From the NCBI GenBank assembly GCA_016290295.1, contig JAEETJ010000002.1:174355-238354 (forward strand): a stretch of DNA of 64,000 nt, given 5' to 3'. The translations under genes were made by a program, and so were the position numbers. The notes beneath the pieces were generated by a model. That model had not been told where the DNA came from, searched no databases, and saw only the letters and a program-made list of their open reading frames with translations. This document shows positions 27,560 to 37,611 of the stretch, one piece after another. The stretch is from Bacteroidales bacterium (lineage in GTDB: Bacteria > Bacteroidota > Bacteroidia > Bacteroidales > WCHB1-69). Position 1 is the first letter of the stretch. Every line of letters starts with the position of its first letter.

Positions 27560-28549
27560 ATGGAAAACGACAACTTTATCGATTATGTGAAAATATTCTT
27601 CCGTTCGGGTAACGGAGGAGCTGGTTCCGCACATCTGTTGCGTACCGCCCATGACCCCAAAGCGGGTCCTGACGGTGGCGACGGCGGCCGCGGTGGCGAT
27701 GTCATCTTGCGTGGCAACCGCAACCTGTGGACCTTGCTGCACCTGCGCTATACCAAGCATGTGATGGCGGAAGACGGCACCAACGGACAGGGCAACCAGT
27801 GCTTCGGCAAGAACGGCAAGACCGCCTACGTGGAAGTACCCCTCGGCACCATCGTAAAAGATGCGGAAACCGATGAGTTTATCGGCGAGATTCTGGAAGA
27901 TGGCCAAGAGTTTGTGGTGCTGCCCGGAGGCCGCGGTGGTCAAGGCAATGTGCATTTCAAAACCGCTACCCGCCAGACACCACGTTTCGCACAGCCTGGC
28001 GAGCCGGGACAGGAAGGCTGGTTTATTTTGGAACTTAAAGTATTGGCTGACATAGGTTTAGTGGGATTTCCTAATGCAGGAAAATCAACCCTCATTTCCT
28101 CACTGTCCAATGCCCGTCCCAAAATCGCCGACTATCCCTTCACCACCCTCAAACCCAATTTGGGCATGGTGGCCTACAGAAATTTCCAGTCCTTCGTTAT
28201 TGCCGACATTCCCGGCATCATTGAAGGTGCTTCCGAAGGCAAGGGTATCGGCCTGCGTTTCCTGCGTCACATCGAGCGCAACGCCGCTTTGCTCTTTTTA
28301 GTGCCCTGTATCTCGGAGAACATTAAGAAAGAATACCAGATCCTGCTGAATGAGCTGAAAGCCTATAATGAGGAGCTGATGGACAAGAAACGGGTGCTGG
28401 CCATCACCAAATGCGACCTGATGCCCGAGGAAGAACTAAAAAAACTGGAGAAGAAAGTGCCCAAAGATATCCCCGTCATTTTCATCTCCGCCCATGCGCA
28501 GAAGAATTTAACGCAGTTGAAGGATAAGTTGTGGGAGATACTGCACTAG
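27560..28549 (+). CDS. obgE: GTPase ObgE/CgtA
   Basis: Essential ribosome-associated GTPase for 50S maturation that can sense (p)ppGpp in studied species. It has 329 residues. The glycine-rich Obg fold is at about 5-160 ([51 protein letters not shown]). G1 is [11 protein letters not shown] (about 168-178), switch I is [13 protein letters not shown]3 is DIPGIIEGA and G4 is TKCDLM. It ends shortly after the G domain, so the variable OCT domain is absent, as in other Bacteroidota. Confidence 0.96.
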   Translation: MENDNFIDYVKIFFRSGNGGAGSAHLLRTAHDPKAGPDGGDGGRGGDVILRGNRNLWTLLHLRYTKHVMAEDGTNGQGNQCFGKNGKTAYVEVPLGTIVKDAETDEFIGEILEDGQEFVVLPGGRGGQGNVHFKTATRQTPRFAQPGEPGQEGWFILELKVLADIGLVGFPNAGKSTLISSLSNARPKIADYPFTTLKPNLGMVAYRNFQSFVIADIPGIIEGASEGKGIGLRFLRHIERNAALLFLVPCISENIKKEYQILLNELKAYNEELMDKKRVLAITKCDLMPEEELKKLEKKVPKDIPVIFISAHAQKNLTQLKDKLWEILH

Positions 28550-28584
28550 TTAACAGTTAACAATTAACAATTAATAATTTATAG
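28549..28584. repeat. Short-period repeat tract, obgE-hisS gap
   Basis: TAGTTAACAGTTAACAATTA-type iterations running into the REP-like element at 28585. Confidence 0.6.
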
Positions 28585-28630
28585 TTGCGGTGGAACCGCA
28601 ACCGCCGCATACAGCAACCGCCGCATACAG
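28585..28630. repeat. REP-like palindromic repeat, family A
   Basis: TTGCGGTGGAACCGCAACCG contains TGCGGT/ACCGCA arms around GGA, followed by the GCCGCAT block, part of which (CAACCGCCGCATACAG) is duplicated. It is the reverse complement of the unit in the 88-bp array (52756-53081) and at 61788-61888. It reads in frame with hisS and could mislead start calling. Confidence 0.7.
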
Positions 28631-28659
28631 CGATTAGCATACCAAAATCAACAATAATT

Positions 28660-30024
28660 ATGGTAAAACCATCAATACCAAAGGGAACAAGAGATTTCGC
28701 ACCGACTGAGATGATTCGGCGCAACTATATTTTCGACACCATTAAAATCGTATTCAAGAAGCACGCATTTCTGCCTATTGAAACACCTTCTATGGAGAAT
28801 TTATCCACGCTAATGGGCAAATATGGTGAGGAGGGCGACCGCCTGCTGTTCAAGGTGCTGAACTCTGGCGACTTCAAGCAAGGCGTTGATTTTGAAAACC
28901 TTAACAGCAATCAGCTGACCTCGAAGATTTGCGAGAAAGGCTTGCGTTACGACCTGACCGTGCCTTTTGCCCGCTATGTGGTGCAGCATCAGGCGGAAAT
29001 TTCATTCCCCTTCAAGCGGTACCAGATGCAGCCTGTATGGCGTGCCGACAGACCTCAGAAGGGTCGCTATCGTGAGTTCTATCAGTGCGATGTGGATGTC
29101 ATTGGCAGCACCAGCCTGCTCAACGAAGCTGAGCTGATGCAGATTACCGATGAGATTTTCCAGTCGTTTGGAATACCTGTAGTCATCAAGATTAACAACC
29201 GCAAAATCCTCTCTGGCATTGCCGAAGTGGTAGGCGAAGCCGACAAGCTGACCGACATCTGCACCGCCATCGACAAGTTGGATAAAATCGGCAAGGACAA
29301 GGTTTGCGAAGAGCTGAAGGAACGTGGTTTGAGCTGTGAAGCCATCGGCAAAATGGCTCCCTTCTTCTGCTTCTGCGGCAGCAACGAGGAAAAACTGGCT
29401 CAATTAGATAAAATATTCGCTAACAGTGAGATAGGACAAAAAGGCTTGAGCGAGATTCGCCAGATGTTAGCCTATGCTTCACAAATGGATATCAAGGCGG
29501 AAATCGAGCTTGACATCACCCTGGCCCGTGGCTTGAACTATTACACTGGCGCCATTTTCGAGGTGAAAGCACAGAACGTGTCCATCGGCAGCATCTCTGG
29601 CGGTGGCCGCTACGATGACTTGACCGGTATTTTTGGTCTGAAGAACATGTCGGGTGTGGGTATTTCCTACGGAGCAGAGCGTATCTACGATGTGCTCAAT
29701 GAGTTGAATCTCTTCCCCACCAACATCGACTCCCCCATCAAGGCCTTGTTCATCAATTTTGGAGAAAAAGAAGAGCTGTATGCCCTGAAAGGCCTGCAGG
29801 TATTGAGACAAGCTGATATTGCGTCGGAGTTGTATCCCGAAAAAGCCAAGATTGGCAAACAGATGACCTACGCCAACGCCAAAGCCGTACCTTTCGTCAT
29901 CATGGCAGGTGCCGATGAAATGGCAGAAAATGTTTATACACTGAAAGATATGAACAGCGGAGAACAGCGGAAGCTGAGTATTGAGGAGATACGAGAGGCG
30001 ATACAGTTGACAGTTAACAATTAA
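28660..30024 (+). CDS. hisS: Histidyl-tRNA synthetase
   Basis: Class II tRNA synthetase of 454 residues. The ATG at 28660 ([15 protein letters not shown]) is the start; the upstream in-frame extension is encoded by the REP-like repeat and is not part of the protein. Motif 1 is around [24 protein letters not shown] and motif 2 [21 protein letters not shown] follow, and the histidine motifs [12 protein letters not shown] and GGGRYDDL lead to the anticodon-binding domain (about 360-450). The last residues (LTVNN) are encoded by the following repeat tract. Confidence 0.96.
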   Translation: MVKPSIPKGTRDFAPTEMIRRNYIFDTIKIVFKKHAFLPIETPSMENLSTLMGKYGEEGDRLLFKVLNSGDFKQGVDFENLNSNQLTSKICEKGLRYDLTVPFARYVVQHQAEISFPFKRYQMQPVWRADRPQKGRYREFYQCDVDVIGSTSLLNEAELMQITDEIFQSFGIPVVIKINNRKILSGIAEVVGEADKLTDICTAIDKLDKIGKDKVCEELKERGLSCEAIGKMAPFFCFCGSNEEKLAQLDKIFANSEIGQKGLSEIRQMLAYASQMDIKAEIELDITLARGLNYYTGAIFEVKAQNVSIGSISGGGRYDDLTGIFGLKNMSGVGISYGAERIYDVLNELNLFPTNIDSPIKALFINFGEKEELYALKGLQVLRQADIASELYPEKAKIGKQMTYANAKAVPFVIMAGADEMAENVYTLKDMNSGEQRKLSIEEIREAIQLTVNN

Positions 30025-30082
30025 TAATTAATAGTTATTATTCATTGTCCATTATTCATTATTAATTATCAATTATTAATTT
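30008..30082. repeat. Short-period repeat tract, hisS-DUF389 gap
   Basis: CAGTTAACAATTAATAATTA, TTATTCATTGTCCATTATTC and TTAATTATCAATTATTAATT iterations; it includes the hisS stop. Confidence 0.6.
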
Positions 30083-30088
30083 AAGATA

Positions 30089-31513
30089 ATGTCTGAGGAG
30101 AATAACACAACAGCTGCAGTGCCTGAGGAGGATACCGTCCGGAAAAAGCCCGAGAATTCCAAGTGGAATAAGTTTCTACGGGACACGCTGGCATGGGTCA
30201 AGCGGACCATCCGTATTCATGAGGATACGGACTATGAGGCCACAGTCAACAGCATTAACAGTGCGATTTCCTTCAAGGGCATTAATGTCTGGATTCTTTT
30301 CTTCGCCATTATTGTCGCTTCTGTGGGTTTGAACGTGAATTCCACGGCGGTCATTATCGGTGCCATGTTGATTTCGCCGCTCATGGGACCTATCATGGGC
30401 ATAGGTTTAGCCATTGGTACGACTGACAGTGACATGTTGAGGCTCTCTTTGCGGAATCTCTTGGTCATGGTGGGCATAAGCCTTTTAGCCTCAACTTTTT
30501 ATTTTGTTCTTTCTCCTTTGGGAGATGCACAGTCGGAATTGCTGGCCCGTACCAGACCCACCATTTTTGATGTGCTGATCGCCTTTTTCGGTGGTGCCGC
30601 CGGCATTGTCGCCACCTCAAGAAAATCGCAGCCTTTCACGGTCATCTCAGGTGTTGCCATTGCCACCGCCTTGATGCCGCCGTTATGTACCGCAGGCTAT
30701 GGTTTGGCTACCGCACAGTTTAGGTATTTCTTTGGAGCCTTCTATCTTTTCTTCATCAACTCCTTCTTTATTGCTCTTGCAACCTTTTTGATTGTCAAAT
30801 ATTTACATTTCCCTCAAAAGAAATATCTGAATAAAGCCCGTGAAAAACTGGTCAAACGGTCCATCAGTGTTTTCTCCATTATTGTTGTCATTCCCAGTGT
30901 CATTATAGCTCTGCATGTCATCCGTGAGACCTCCTTTAACACATCCGCCAACAAATTTATCACCGAGATACAGGAGTCGCCCTATTTTGAACATTCACAG
31001 CTTATTAGCTACAAAAAAGAATTCGGATACAAAGAGCAGAGCATCATGTTGTCGGTAGTGGGCAAAGAAATCACCCCTGAAGAGATCACCCACATTCAGA
31101 CCTTGATGCGCAACCAATATGGCTTAAAAAATGCCAATCTGATAGTCAAACAGACCGAACATTTCTACTCTTCACAGAATGAAAATGAGGTTATTGAGAA
31201 AATCATAGAGCGCAAAGACGCCCAACTGGCTGAATATCAGCAGCGAATTGACGAATTGGAAAGCGAGTTAGACAAACTCAACACCAATGAAAAGACCAAC
31301 CAACAGATTGCCAAAGAGTTAGCGGTTCAATATCCATCCATTACCTCTTTTTCGGTAGTTAAGTTGGTTTACACAGACACCAAAAGTTTGAAAACCGACA
31401 CCATCCCTACCCTTTTCATCGAAAGCACTCACAGCTTAAGCAACGAGCAGAAACAAAAGCTCCTCCAATGGCTGCGGGTACGCTTAGAGGAGCCGAAGTT
31501 GGAGATAAAATAA
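30089..31513 (+). CDS. DUF389 membrane protein
   Basis: A 474-residue inner-membrane protein of the DUF389 family. A cytoplasmic N-terminus (1-60) is followed by about six helices: FKGINVWILFFAIIVASVGLN, STAVIIGAMLISPLMGPIMG (the family signature GAMLISPLMGPI, about 90-101), NLLVMVGISLLAS, FDVLIAFFGGAAGIVA, GVAIATALMPPLCTAGYGL and a last helix near 260. A soluble C-terminal part has a coiled coil (about 365-410). Transport or channel activity is unproven. It is convergent with the res gene, with only 23 bp between stops and no evident terminator. Confidence 0.88.
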   Translation: MSEENNTTAAVPEEDTVRKKPENSKWNKFLRDTLAWVKRTIRIHEDTDYEATVNSINSAISFKGINVWILFFAIIVASVGLNVNSTAVIIGAMLISPLMGPIMGIGLAIGTTDSDMLRLSLRNLLVMVGISLLASTFYFVLSPLGDAQSELLARTRPTIFDVLIAFFGGAAGIVATSRKSQPFTVISGVAIATALMPPLCTAGYGLATAQFRYFFGAFYLFFINSFFIALATFLIVKYLHFPQKKYLNKAREKLVKRSISVFSIIVVIPSVIIALHVIRETSFNTSANKFITEIQESPYFEHSQLISYKKEFGYKEQSIMLSVVGKEITPEEITHIQTLMRNQYGLKNANLIVKQTEHFYSSQNENEVIEKIIERKDAQLAEYQQRIDELESELDKLNTNEKTNQQIAKELAVQYPSITSFSVVKLVYTDTKSLKTDTIPTLFIESTHSLSNEQKQKLLQWLRVRLEEPKLEIK

Positions 31514-31536
31514 GATGCAGTATTTAATCCGGCTTA

Positions 31537-34500
31537 TCATATAGAACCCATCATCTCCAACAACTCTCTGTAGGAATCTACAAATCCGTATTTCACTTTA
31601 CTCGTGGAAACATCATTGAAGAGTTTCTTCGCACAGTCAATCTTGGCTTTCTCCACGCCTTTTAGCTGCATGGAATCCATGCTGCCTTTGGTTTCAGCGA
31701 TAAAAAAGACATGCTTGATGCCCATGCCATCATTGAAGGCGATAGCCCAGTCGGGTGCATAGTTGCCCACTGGGGTTGGAATGTGGAACGACCTCGGCAA
31801 TTTGGCATATACACATACTTCTTCGGCTTTATCCAAATCTTCAGCAAAGGTACGCTCTCCTTGACTGTCAGGGAACACATAATCCAAAATATGTTTCTTG
31901 GCTTCGTAGGCTTTGTCAACAGTTTGGCGACTCTTTTCTTTGGTAAAAATGTCGGAATCGTACTGGTTTTCTGTGCGATTGTAGCTGATGTGTTCCACAA
32001 TCATTGTAGCCTTCTGTTCACGAATGATATGACTCACTTTGCGGATGAACTCTTCGGGGTTATTCTTGAACAGGTACAGTTTCGACAATTGAATGCCTTT
32101 CAGAATTCTGACCACCGTTCGGCGGGTCAGAGTGGCAGCTTTGGCAATATCACCAACCAAGTCGTAGGGGACATTGCTGGTTGACACGTCCCGCATCTCT
32201 CTCGTCCGTGTGGTCTGTTCGCCAGTAAAATCCAACTCGTCTTCACCTTGCATTCCGGTGGTTACCACATATTTCAACTGCGTGACATTCAATTCACTAT
32301 TGATGGCAGCAACGGCCTTATGAATCAACTCTTCGCTATCGTAATGGACGGTATAGACATATCGGTGGTTGATTTCGTTCCACAATGCCTTGAATTCTTT
32401 CTTTTCAGCATTTTCGTTCAAACGTTCGTTCACCACTTCGGCTTTTCCGTTGGCATCTTCCACCATATCCTCCAAAGCGGCAGGATCGAAGATGCTTTGA
32501 ATCAGTTTATGTACTTGCTCCTCAATGGGTTGAAGCTTCTTGCTCATCGGGGCGAGAGTGCCCTTTTCCATATCGGTGTGATAATCTTCCAAGATGTTGC
32601 CTTTTTCGTCAATATAGTCGTTCTCGTATAGATAGGTGACTATGCTGGCTGCCTCTTGCTCCGAAATTGTATGTCTATCTTCCTCCACCTTAACAGTAAC
32701 CCCTTTGAAGTAGTCCACCGTAGCCTGTGTCGGGCGCTCGCGAAGGGTTTCCTTAGTCTCTTTCTGCAAGGCATCAACGAAGGAACTGTAGTTTTCGTTA
32801 GCAATGACGGTCAGCTTGTTGGTGTCGTGTACGGCATCGCCCAAGCGTTCCTTGTCCATGCGGTTACCGTCGTTATCAACACAAATACGAAGACCGCGAC
32901 CCACTTCCTGCCGTTTGGCTGTACTGGAATTAGCGTGGCGCAAAGTGCAGATTTGGAACACATTCGGGTTGTCCCAGCCTTCACGCAATGCGGAATGGGA
33001 GAAAACGAAGCGAGTCGGTTCCTCAAAACTCAACAGTCGCTCTTTATTCTTCAGAATCAAGTCGTAAGCGGAAATATCGTCTGATGTGTCTTTTCCTCGT
33101 TTGACATCACTGTTAACCGAACGACCTTTCTTGTCAATAGAAAAATAGCCGTTGTGTACCTCCGCTGCCGAAAAACGCCGCAGATAATGCTGATAGTCAT
33201 CCTCGAAAAGCGTAAGATTCTCGTTCAGAAAACGGTCATATTCATCTTCAAACATCTTCCACAGCGGACCTGGCACTTCATTGCCCTCATTATCGTAGCT
33301 CTTGTAGTTGGCCACTTCGTCGATGAAGAACAGCGAAAGGGTTTTGATGCCCTGCTGGAACAAAGCCCGTTCCTTTTCGAAATGCGACTTGATGGTTTCT
33401 CTGACTTGAATCAGCTGGATGGCTTTTTCGCTAACATCGCCCATCACTTCGCCTTGGTGCAACGATTGACCGTTTTGGAAATGGATGGTGTTTGTCAACG
33501 GGTTAATCTCCGTAATGACAAAATCCTTATAGGCGGGAAGATTGGAGACGACATATAGCGAATCTCCCTGCTCGAATTTGCACAGCTGGCGGCGGGTACT
33601 GCTTGCGCCTTTCACCTCAATCTCCAGTTTGACCACCGGTGCATGGTTCTTGGAAAGAATGATGCTATCGAAATAGATGTAGCTCTGTGTTCCCAACAGG
33701 TTTTGCACCGTGATGCCTTTCACCTGGATTTTCTTCACCAAGCGTTGCTTGTAGGCATCGTAGGCATCAAGCGCATAAATGCAGTTGTGCGAAGTCTTGT
33801 GCGTGGCTGAATAGTTCAGCACAAACAATGGATTGAAGTTGCGCAAGGCCTTTTGCGTGGCTTCGCCCTCCATTTTTTGCGGCTCGTCCATGATGATAAT
33901 GGGACGGTTGGCGGCAATCACGTCTATGGGCCGGCGGCTTTGGAAATCGTCGCGTTTGGAGTAGATGATACGGGCCTCTTTATTGGCCGCCCCCTCCTTG
34001 AACGAAGTGTTGAACGCCTGCACATTGATAATCATCACGTTGATGCTGGCATCGGAAGAGAAAGAATCAATTTGGGTAAGGTTGGAACTGTTGTAGATGA
34101 AATAGCGGGCTTTCTTGCCGTAGAGCTCCATGAAATGTTCGTCCAGCATGGTGAAACTCTTGTACACGCCTTCGCGGATGGCGATGCTGGGTACCACCAC
34201 GATGAATTTCGACCACCCGTAGCGTTTGTTGAGCTCGAACATGGTCTTGATATAGACGTATGTTTTGCCCGTGCCCGTCTCCATCTCCACATCCAACGAA
34301 CAAGCTCCAAGACCGTTTGTGGCAGTCAGCGACTTGCTCAGCGGGATGTCATTATGCACCTGTTGCTGGTGGATATTCTCCAAAAGCTGACTGGAGTTGA
34401 GCTCCACATCAGCATTGCGGTAGCCCACATATTCCTCCTCAAACTCAGCTTTCAACTGCTGCTTTTGTTTGCCCAAATCTCTACGATATTGCATGTTGGT

Positions 34501-34584
34501 CTTCGAGGGTTGCCCCGCGAAGACATTCACCGTGCTTTCCACCGCATCGGTCTGGTATTGTTGTATTTTGAATTTGAATTTCAT
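31537..34584 (-). CDS. res: Type III restriction enzyme, Res subunit
   Basis: SF2 translocase and nuclease of 1015 residues, standard for type III Res. Helicase motif I is METGTGKTYVY (GTGKT at 104-108), Ia is VVVPSIAIREGV, motif II is the DEPQ box at 233-236, motif III is LNYSATHKT and motif VI is in KRQEVGRGLRICVD. The C-terminal nuclease is PD-(D/E)xK: PDWAIAFNDG then FFIAETKGS (about 935-960). It needs the Mod subunit to recognise and cut DNA. Its start overlaps the upstream AlbA_2/ATPase gene by 4 bases. It is the last gene of the seven-gene defence unit; mod lies four genes upstream, an unusual separation. Confidence 0.93.
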   Translation of the reverse strand: MKFKFKIQQYQTDAVESTVNVFAGQPSKTNMQYRRDLGKQKQQLKAEFEEEYVGYRNADVELNSSQLLENIHQQQVHNDIPLSKSLTATNGLGACSLDVEMETGTGKTYVYIKTMFELNKRYGWSKFIVVVPSIAIREGVYKSFTMLDEHFMELYGKKARYFIYNSSNLTQIDSFSSDASINVMIINVQAFNTSFKEGAANKEARIIYSKRDDFQSRRPIDVIAANRPIIIMDEPQKMEGEATQKALRNFNPLFVLNYSATHKTSHNCIYALDAYDAYKQRLVKKIQVKGITVQNLLGTQSYIYFDSIILSKNHAPVVKLEIEVKGASSTRRQLCKFEQGDSLYVVSNLPAYKDFVITEINPLTNTIHFQNGQSLHQGEVMGDVSEKAIQLIQVRETIKSHFEKERALFQQGIKTLSLFFIDEVANYKSYDNEGNEVPGPLWKMFEDEYDRFLNENLTLFEDDYQHYLRRFSAAEVHNGYFSIDKKGRSVNSDVKRGKDTSDDISAYDLILKNKERLLSFEEPTRFVFSHSALREGWDNPNVFQICTLRHANSSTAKRQEVGRGLRICVDNDGNRMDKERLGDAVHDTNKLTVIANENYSSFVDALQKETKETLRERPTQATVDYFKGVTVKVEEDRHTISEQEAASIVTYLYENDYIDEKGNILEDYHTDMEKGTLAPMSKKLQPIEEQVHKLIQSIFDPAALEDMVEDANGKAEVVNERLNENAEKKEFKALWNEINHRYVYTVHYDSEELIHKAVAAINSELNVTQLKYVVTTGMQGEDELDFTGEQTTRTREMRDVSTSNVPYDLVGDIAKAATLTRRTVVRILKGIQLSKLYLFKNNPEEFIRKVSHIIREQKATMIVEHISYNRTENQYDSDIFTKEKSRQTVDKAYEAKKHILDYVFPDSQGERTFAEDLDKAEEVCVYAKLPRSFHIPTPVGNYAPDWAIAFNDGMGIKHVFFIAETKGSMDSMQLKGVEKAKIDCAKKLFNDVSTSKVKYGFVDSYRELLEMMGSI

Positions 34585-36494
34585 TTGTCAGCCTCCTTTT
34601 GTTTTGCTCTATACTTTTGGCGAGGATGGTTAGGAATGTTTTCATACATCTTCTCAAGGACATCTGTCATCTTGGGAAGAACGAAATTTTTGATGTATTT
34701 CGTATCACGGCCAAGTGCAAAAGCTATTTCTTCAGAGGTTTTCCAATCTTTACATATTTTCTTCAACAGCATTTTTAATTGCCCACTGGAATATCTCTTG
34801 GAAAATGCAATATGGCTCTTCGAGGTATCCATATTAGTACTTGAGGTATCCATATTAATACTTGAGGTATCCATATTAATACTTGAGGTATCCATATTAG
34901 TACTTGAGGTATCCATATTAGTACTTGAGGTATCCATATTAAGAGCTATATTACCATCGGAGGTTGAGACCTTACCCGTCAGATGTATACCAACACCATA
35001 TACATGGTACTTGGTTCCCCTTCCACGCCCCGAAGCCTCCAACAGCCTCTGTTTACACATTTTACCCAACATCTGCGTAATGTCAGCTTTATGCATTTCC
35101 AAGGCATATTGAAGTCTTTCATTTGAGATCTCCTCCTCGGAGTATGCCAAGGCCAGCGCCATCAATTGATTATGATCAAGAGCTGTTAGCTTGTCTCCAA
35201 ACAATCCTTGTAGAGCCTCCTTGACATTTTCATCAATCAACGACTCCATAGACATTGTCAAAATCACCTTGTTAGGTCGGCTTCTTTCCATTAAATAAGG
35301 ACGCTTCCACTTCAAAGACTCCCATCCGTGAATGATTTTGTCGGCACCGCTGCCAGCCTTTTCAGCCGACCCCAAGAATGAGAACATGGTCTGCAGATAT
35401 TTGTTCCTACAAATGCTTTCGCCACCACGGTAGAACTGCTTGATAGGAATAAGCATCGTCCCAGGATTGGAAAAGACCATTTTGTTTGGATATTTATAAA
35501 CATTCAATGAAGCATTGACCGTAAAGTCGGCATGTACCAAGGCATTTGTCAGTGCTTCCCTAACTGCCACATGGGCGGGCGTTTCTGTTTTCCGTTGGTT
35601 GCCCTCCAAAATAAATGGTTTGGGTAGGAAATTTTGGAGAATGGGTAACACACGACTATAAAACTGGAACAGATTCGACTCCCAATTGCCATCAGGGCAG
35701 ATGCGATTGATCCAACGGTCCTTAGGGTCTTGGATCTCCTGATAATCAGGGAAGAAATTCGGGTTAGCATCCATAATGGCACTATAGGTGCCGAACATCA
35801 ACAAGCCTGCATAAGTCAAACCGTATTGGCCCGTTTTTCGATCTTTTCTAAACACATTGATCTTTTCAAGGAATTGGTCTTCTGGCATAGTGTTCCACAC
35901 ATGATCAGGATTCCATTGTTCAAACTTACGGCGATACTGCATGATGGAAGTCGAATCCAAATCGTCCTTGCTGTAATTCTCCATGATGCGACCGTCCACA
36001 GGATCAGAAATATTGGCATCTGAGAACATGCTGTTCACTTCCTCTCGAGAACAGTGGTAATCGCCGTCTAGATCGCGCCGATAGGTCCCCGTATAAGGCT
36101 CGAAACCACAATACACGGGTTTCAGACTCCTGTCAACCCTTGGAATATAGAAAAATATGAACCAAGCATCCCCAAATTCAACAGCCTGCACATCATCTTC
36201 TTTCAGTAATGGGATATTCACCACCTTATTGTTGTGCATCCCGTTGAAGAATTCCTTTTGATATTTCGACACCTGTTCTTTTGTCAAGCCATCCAGATAA
36301 AACCGGTCATCTTTCTCCTTGATGCCAAAGACGATGGCTCCCCCATCCGTATTTGCAAACGACGAATAGGTTTCCCACATGGAATGGGGAAATCCGCCTT
36401 TCGCTGACTTGAATTCTATATCGTAGGATTCCTTGTCTTCAAGCAACTGTTCTAAAACAGGTTGCAGGTCTTCGTATTCGTAGATTCGTTTCAT
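34581..36494 (-). CDS. AlbA_2 (Schlafen-like) and GHKL-type ATP-binding protein
   Basis: A 637-residue protein. The N-terminal AlbA_2 domain (about 10-150) has SYDIEFKSAKGGFPHSMWETYSS and NTDGGAIVFGIKEKD. A helical linker leads to a GHKL-like ATP-binding module (about 310-420) with HVAVREALTNALVHADF, VFSNPGTMLIP and GSAEKAGSGADKIIHGW. Winged-helix segments follow (about 435-500 and at the end, KTSEEIAFALGRD). Between these lies a six-fold heptapeptide repeat, NMDTSST, encoded by 21-bp tandem repeats. Such proteins often sit in restriction loci; activity here is unknown. It sits between the second AlbA_2 gene and res, overlapping res by 4 bases. Confidence 0.85.
   Translation of the reverse strand: MKRIYEYEDLQPVLEQLLEDKESYDIEFKSAKGGFPHSMWETYSSFANTDGGAIVFGIKEKDDRFYLDGLTKEQVSKYQKEFFNGMHNNKVVNIPLLKEDDVQAVEFGDAWFIFFYIPRVDRSLKPVYCGFEPYTGTYRRDLDGDYHCSREEVNSMFSDANISDPVDGRIMENYSKDDLDSTSIMQYRRKFEQWNPDHVWNTMPEDQFLEKINVFRKDRKTGQYGLTYAGLLMFGTYSAIMDANPNFFPDYQEIQDPKDRWINRICPDGNWESNLFQFYSRVLPILQNFLPKPFILEGNQRKTETPAHVAVREALTNALVHADFTVNASLNVYKYPNKMVFSNPGTMLIPIKQFYRGGESICRNKYLQTMFSFLGSAEKAGSGADKIIHGWESLKWKRPYLMERSRPNKVILTMSMESLIDENVKEALQGLFGDKLTALDHNQLMALALAYSEEEISNERLQYALEMHKADITQMLGKMCKQRLLEASGRGRGTKYHVYGVGIHLTGKVSTSDGNIALNMDTSSTNMDTSSTNMDTSSINMDTSSINMDTSSTNMDTSKSHIAFSKRYSSGQLKMLLKKICKDWKTSEEIAFALGRDTKYIKNFVLPKMTDVLEKMYENIPNHPRQKYRAKQKEADK
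34822..34940. repeat. 21-bp in-frame tandem repeat
   Basis: Five full units and one partial unit of a 21-bp sequence (GAGGTATCCATATTAGTACT plus T), with A/G variation at one position. On the minus strand it encodes six NMDTSS[T/I]-type heptads in the AlbA_2/ATPase protein. The period is a multiple of three, so copy changes alter linker length without frameshift. Confidence 0.95.
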
Positions 36495-36570
36495 CTTTTC
36501 TTTAACAAATTGATTATCTTTTATTTAGATTCCCAGAATTCGTGTTTTGAGCTCCATAAGGGAAATATCA

Positions 36571-37599
36571 TTAAAAATTATTAATAGGGTCTTTAATAAC
36601 CGATTCAGTTTTTTCAACAAACTTAATGTCTTTCCAATCCACTTTCACTTTCCTTTCTGGTGCATTGTCTGCAAGTAAATAATACGCAATAGGAGGCAAT
36701 TTTTCAAAGGATTCTACATTCTCAAAATTCAACTCAATTTCTTCTTTTCTCCACTTGACTCCAGGCAACAAGGGATCATATCTTATTGGTCCATACTCTG
36801 TATGAAAATATCCTTTTACTGCTGTTATGTCTTTTACAGTGTTATTTCCAGAAACCACAAAATAATGTTCTGAATCATCAAGCTCATAATCATCCTTTAT
36901 TCCTTGTTTTTTTATATAAAGTTCTGTAGGAATATGGAGAAAATAATTGATATATTTAGCATACACTTTGCCTTTGTTTGCTAACCAAAAATGTAATTTG
37001 TACTCTGTTTTTGTATATTGTTTGTCTTTAACTGGTACACCGAAAGAATTTTGTGTTAAGGGTTTCTCTGTGATGTTTTTTATCGTTTTTATTAATTCAA
37101 ATTCGAGATCTACAACAGGATGTTTGCTTCTGTTCATTATATCACGAATTTCATAATCCTCCATAACCTCAACAGTGGCATTCCTGCGCTTAAAATACTG
37201 ATGATTTAACTTGTTCTGATGTGCTGTGTCGCTTTGAGGAATCTGCACTACAAAGAAACCGCTATTATCATTATTAGCAATTATAGTTATTTCAACATTA
37301 TCAATTACAGGCTGGATATTTGATGATAACAATTGGGATAGCTTGTCTTTTGACATAATCGTGTATGGAATTGGCAGCAACACACTCGGAATAGAATGAC
37401 CATTATTGCCATCTTTTTCTCTAATTCCATAGATGATGGTCCCCCCATTCGCGTTGGCCATAGCACTGACATCCTTTGCCAATTCTTCCTTCCATTTTGG
37501 GTTTTCCGTGGCAAAAGAACTCTTGTATTCCAACTCTGTGGATTCCTCTATTTCGTTGTCAATCAACGATTGCAAATCTTCAATACACTTGAATTTCAT
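36571..37599 (-). CDS. AlbA_2-domain protein, accessory defence gene
   Basis: A 342-residue protein. An AlbA_2/Schlafen-like domain occupies about 1-150: STELEYKSSFATENPKWKEELAKD, MANANGGTIIYGIREKDG, IPQSDTAHQ and YFKRRNATVEVM. The C-terminal half (about 160-342) is beta-rich, with no family recognised (YTKTEYKLHFWLANKGKVYAK, HYFVVSGNNTVKD). It lacks the ATP-binding module of the next gene. By eye it is clearly more AT-rich than mod ends and res, suggesting separate acquisition. A 76-bp gap separates it from the following gene. Confidence 0.8.
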   Translation of the reverse strand: MKFKCIEDLQSLIDNEIEESTELEYKSSFATENPKWKEELAKDVSAMANANGGTIIYGIREKDGNNGHSIPSVLLPIPYTIMSKDKLSQLLSSNIQPVIDNVEITIIANNDNSGFFVVQIPQSDTAHQNKLNHQYFKRRNATVEVMEDYEIRDIMNRSKHPVVDLEFELIKTIKNITEKPLTQNSFGVPVKDKQYTKTEYKLHFWLANKGKVYAKYINYFLHIPTELYIKKQGIKDDYELDDSEHYFVVSGNNTVKDITAVKGYFHTEYGPIRYDPLLPGVKWRKEEIELNFENVESFEKLPPIAYYLLADNAPERKVKVDWKDIKFVEKTESVIKDPINNF

Positions 37600-37611
37600 A
37601 AGGATTGTCGT

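Noticed and set aside
27104..27955. 283-codon minus-strand frame opposite pyrE and obgE
   Set aside because: Shadow of two conserved genes; composition is that of a complementary frame.
28585..28659. N-terminal extension of HisS
   Set aside because: The extra residues are translated REP-like repeat; HisS homology begins at [13 protein letters not shown].
33853..35112. 419-codon plus-strand frame opposite res and the AlbA_2 gene
   Set aside because: Contains the reverse of the 21-bp repeats and of Res helicase motifs; not a gene.
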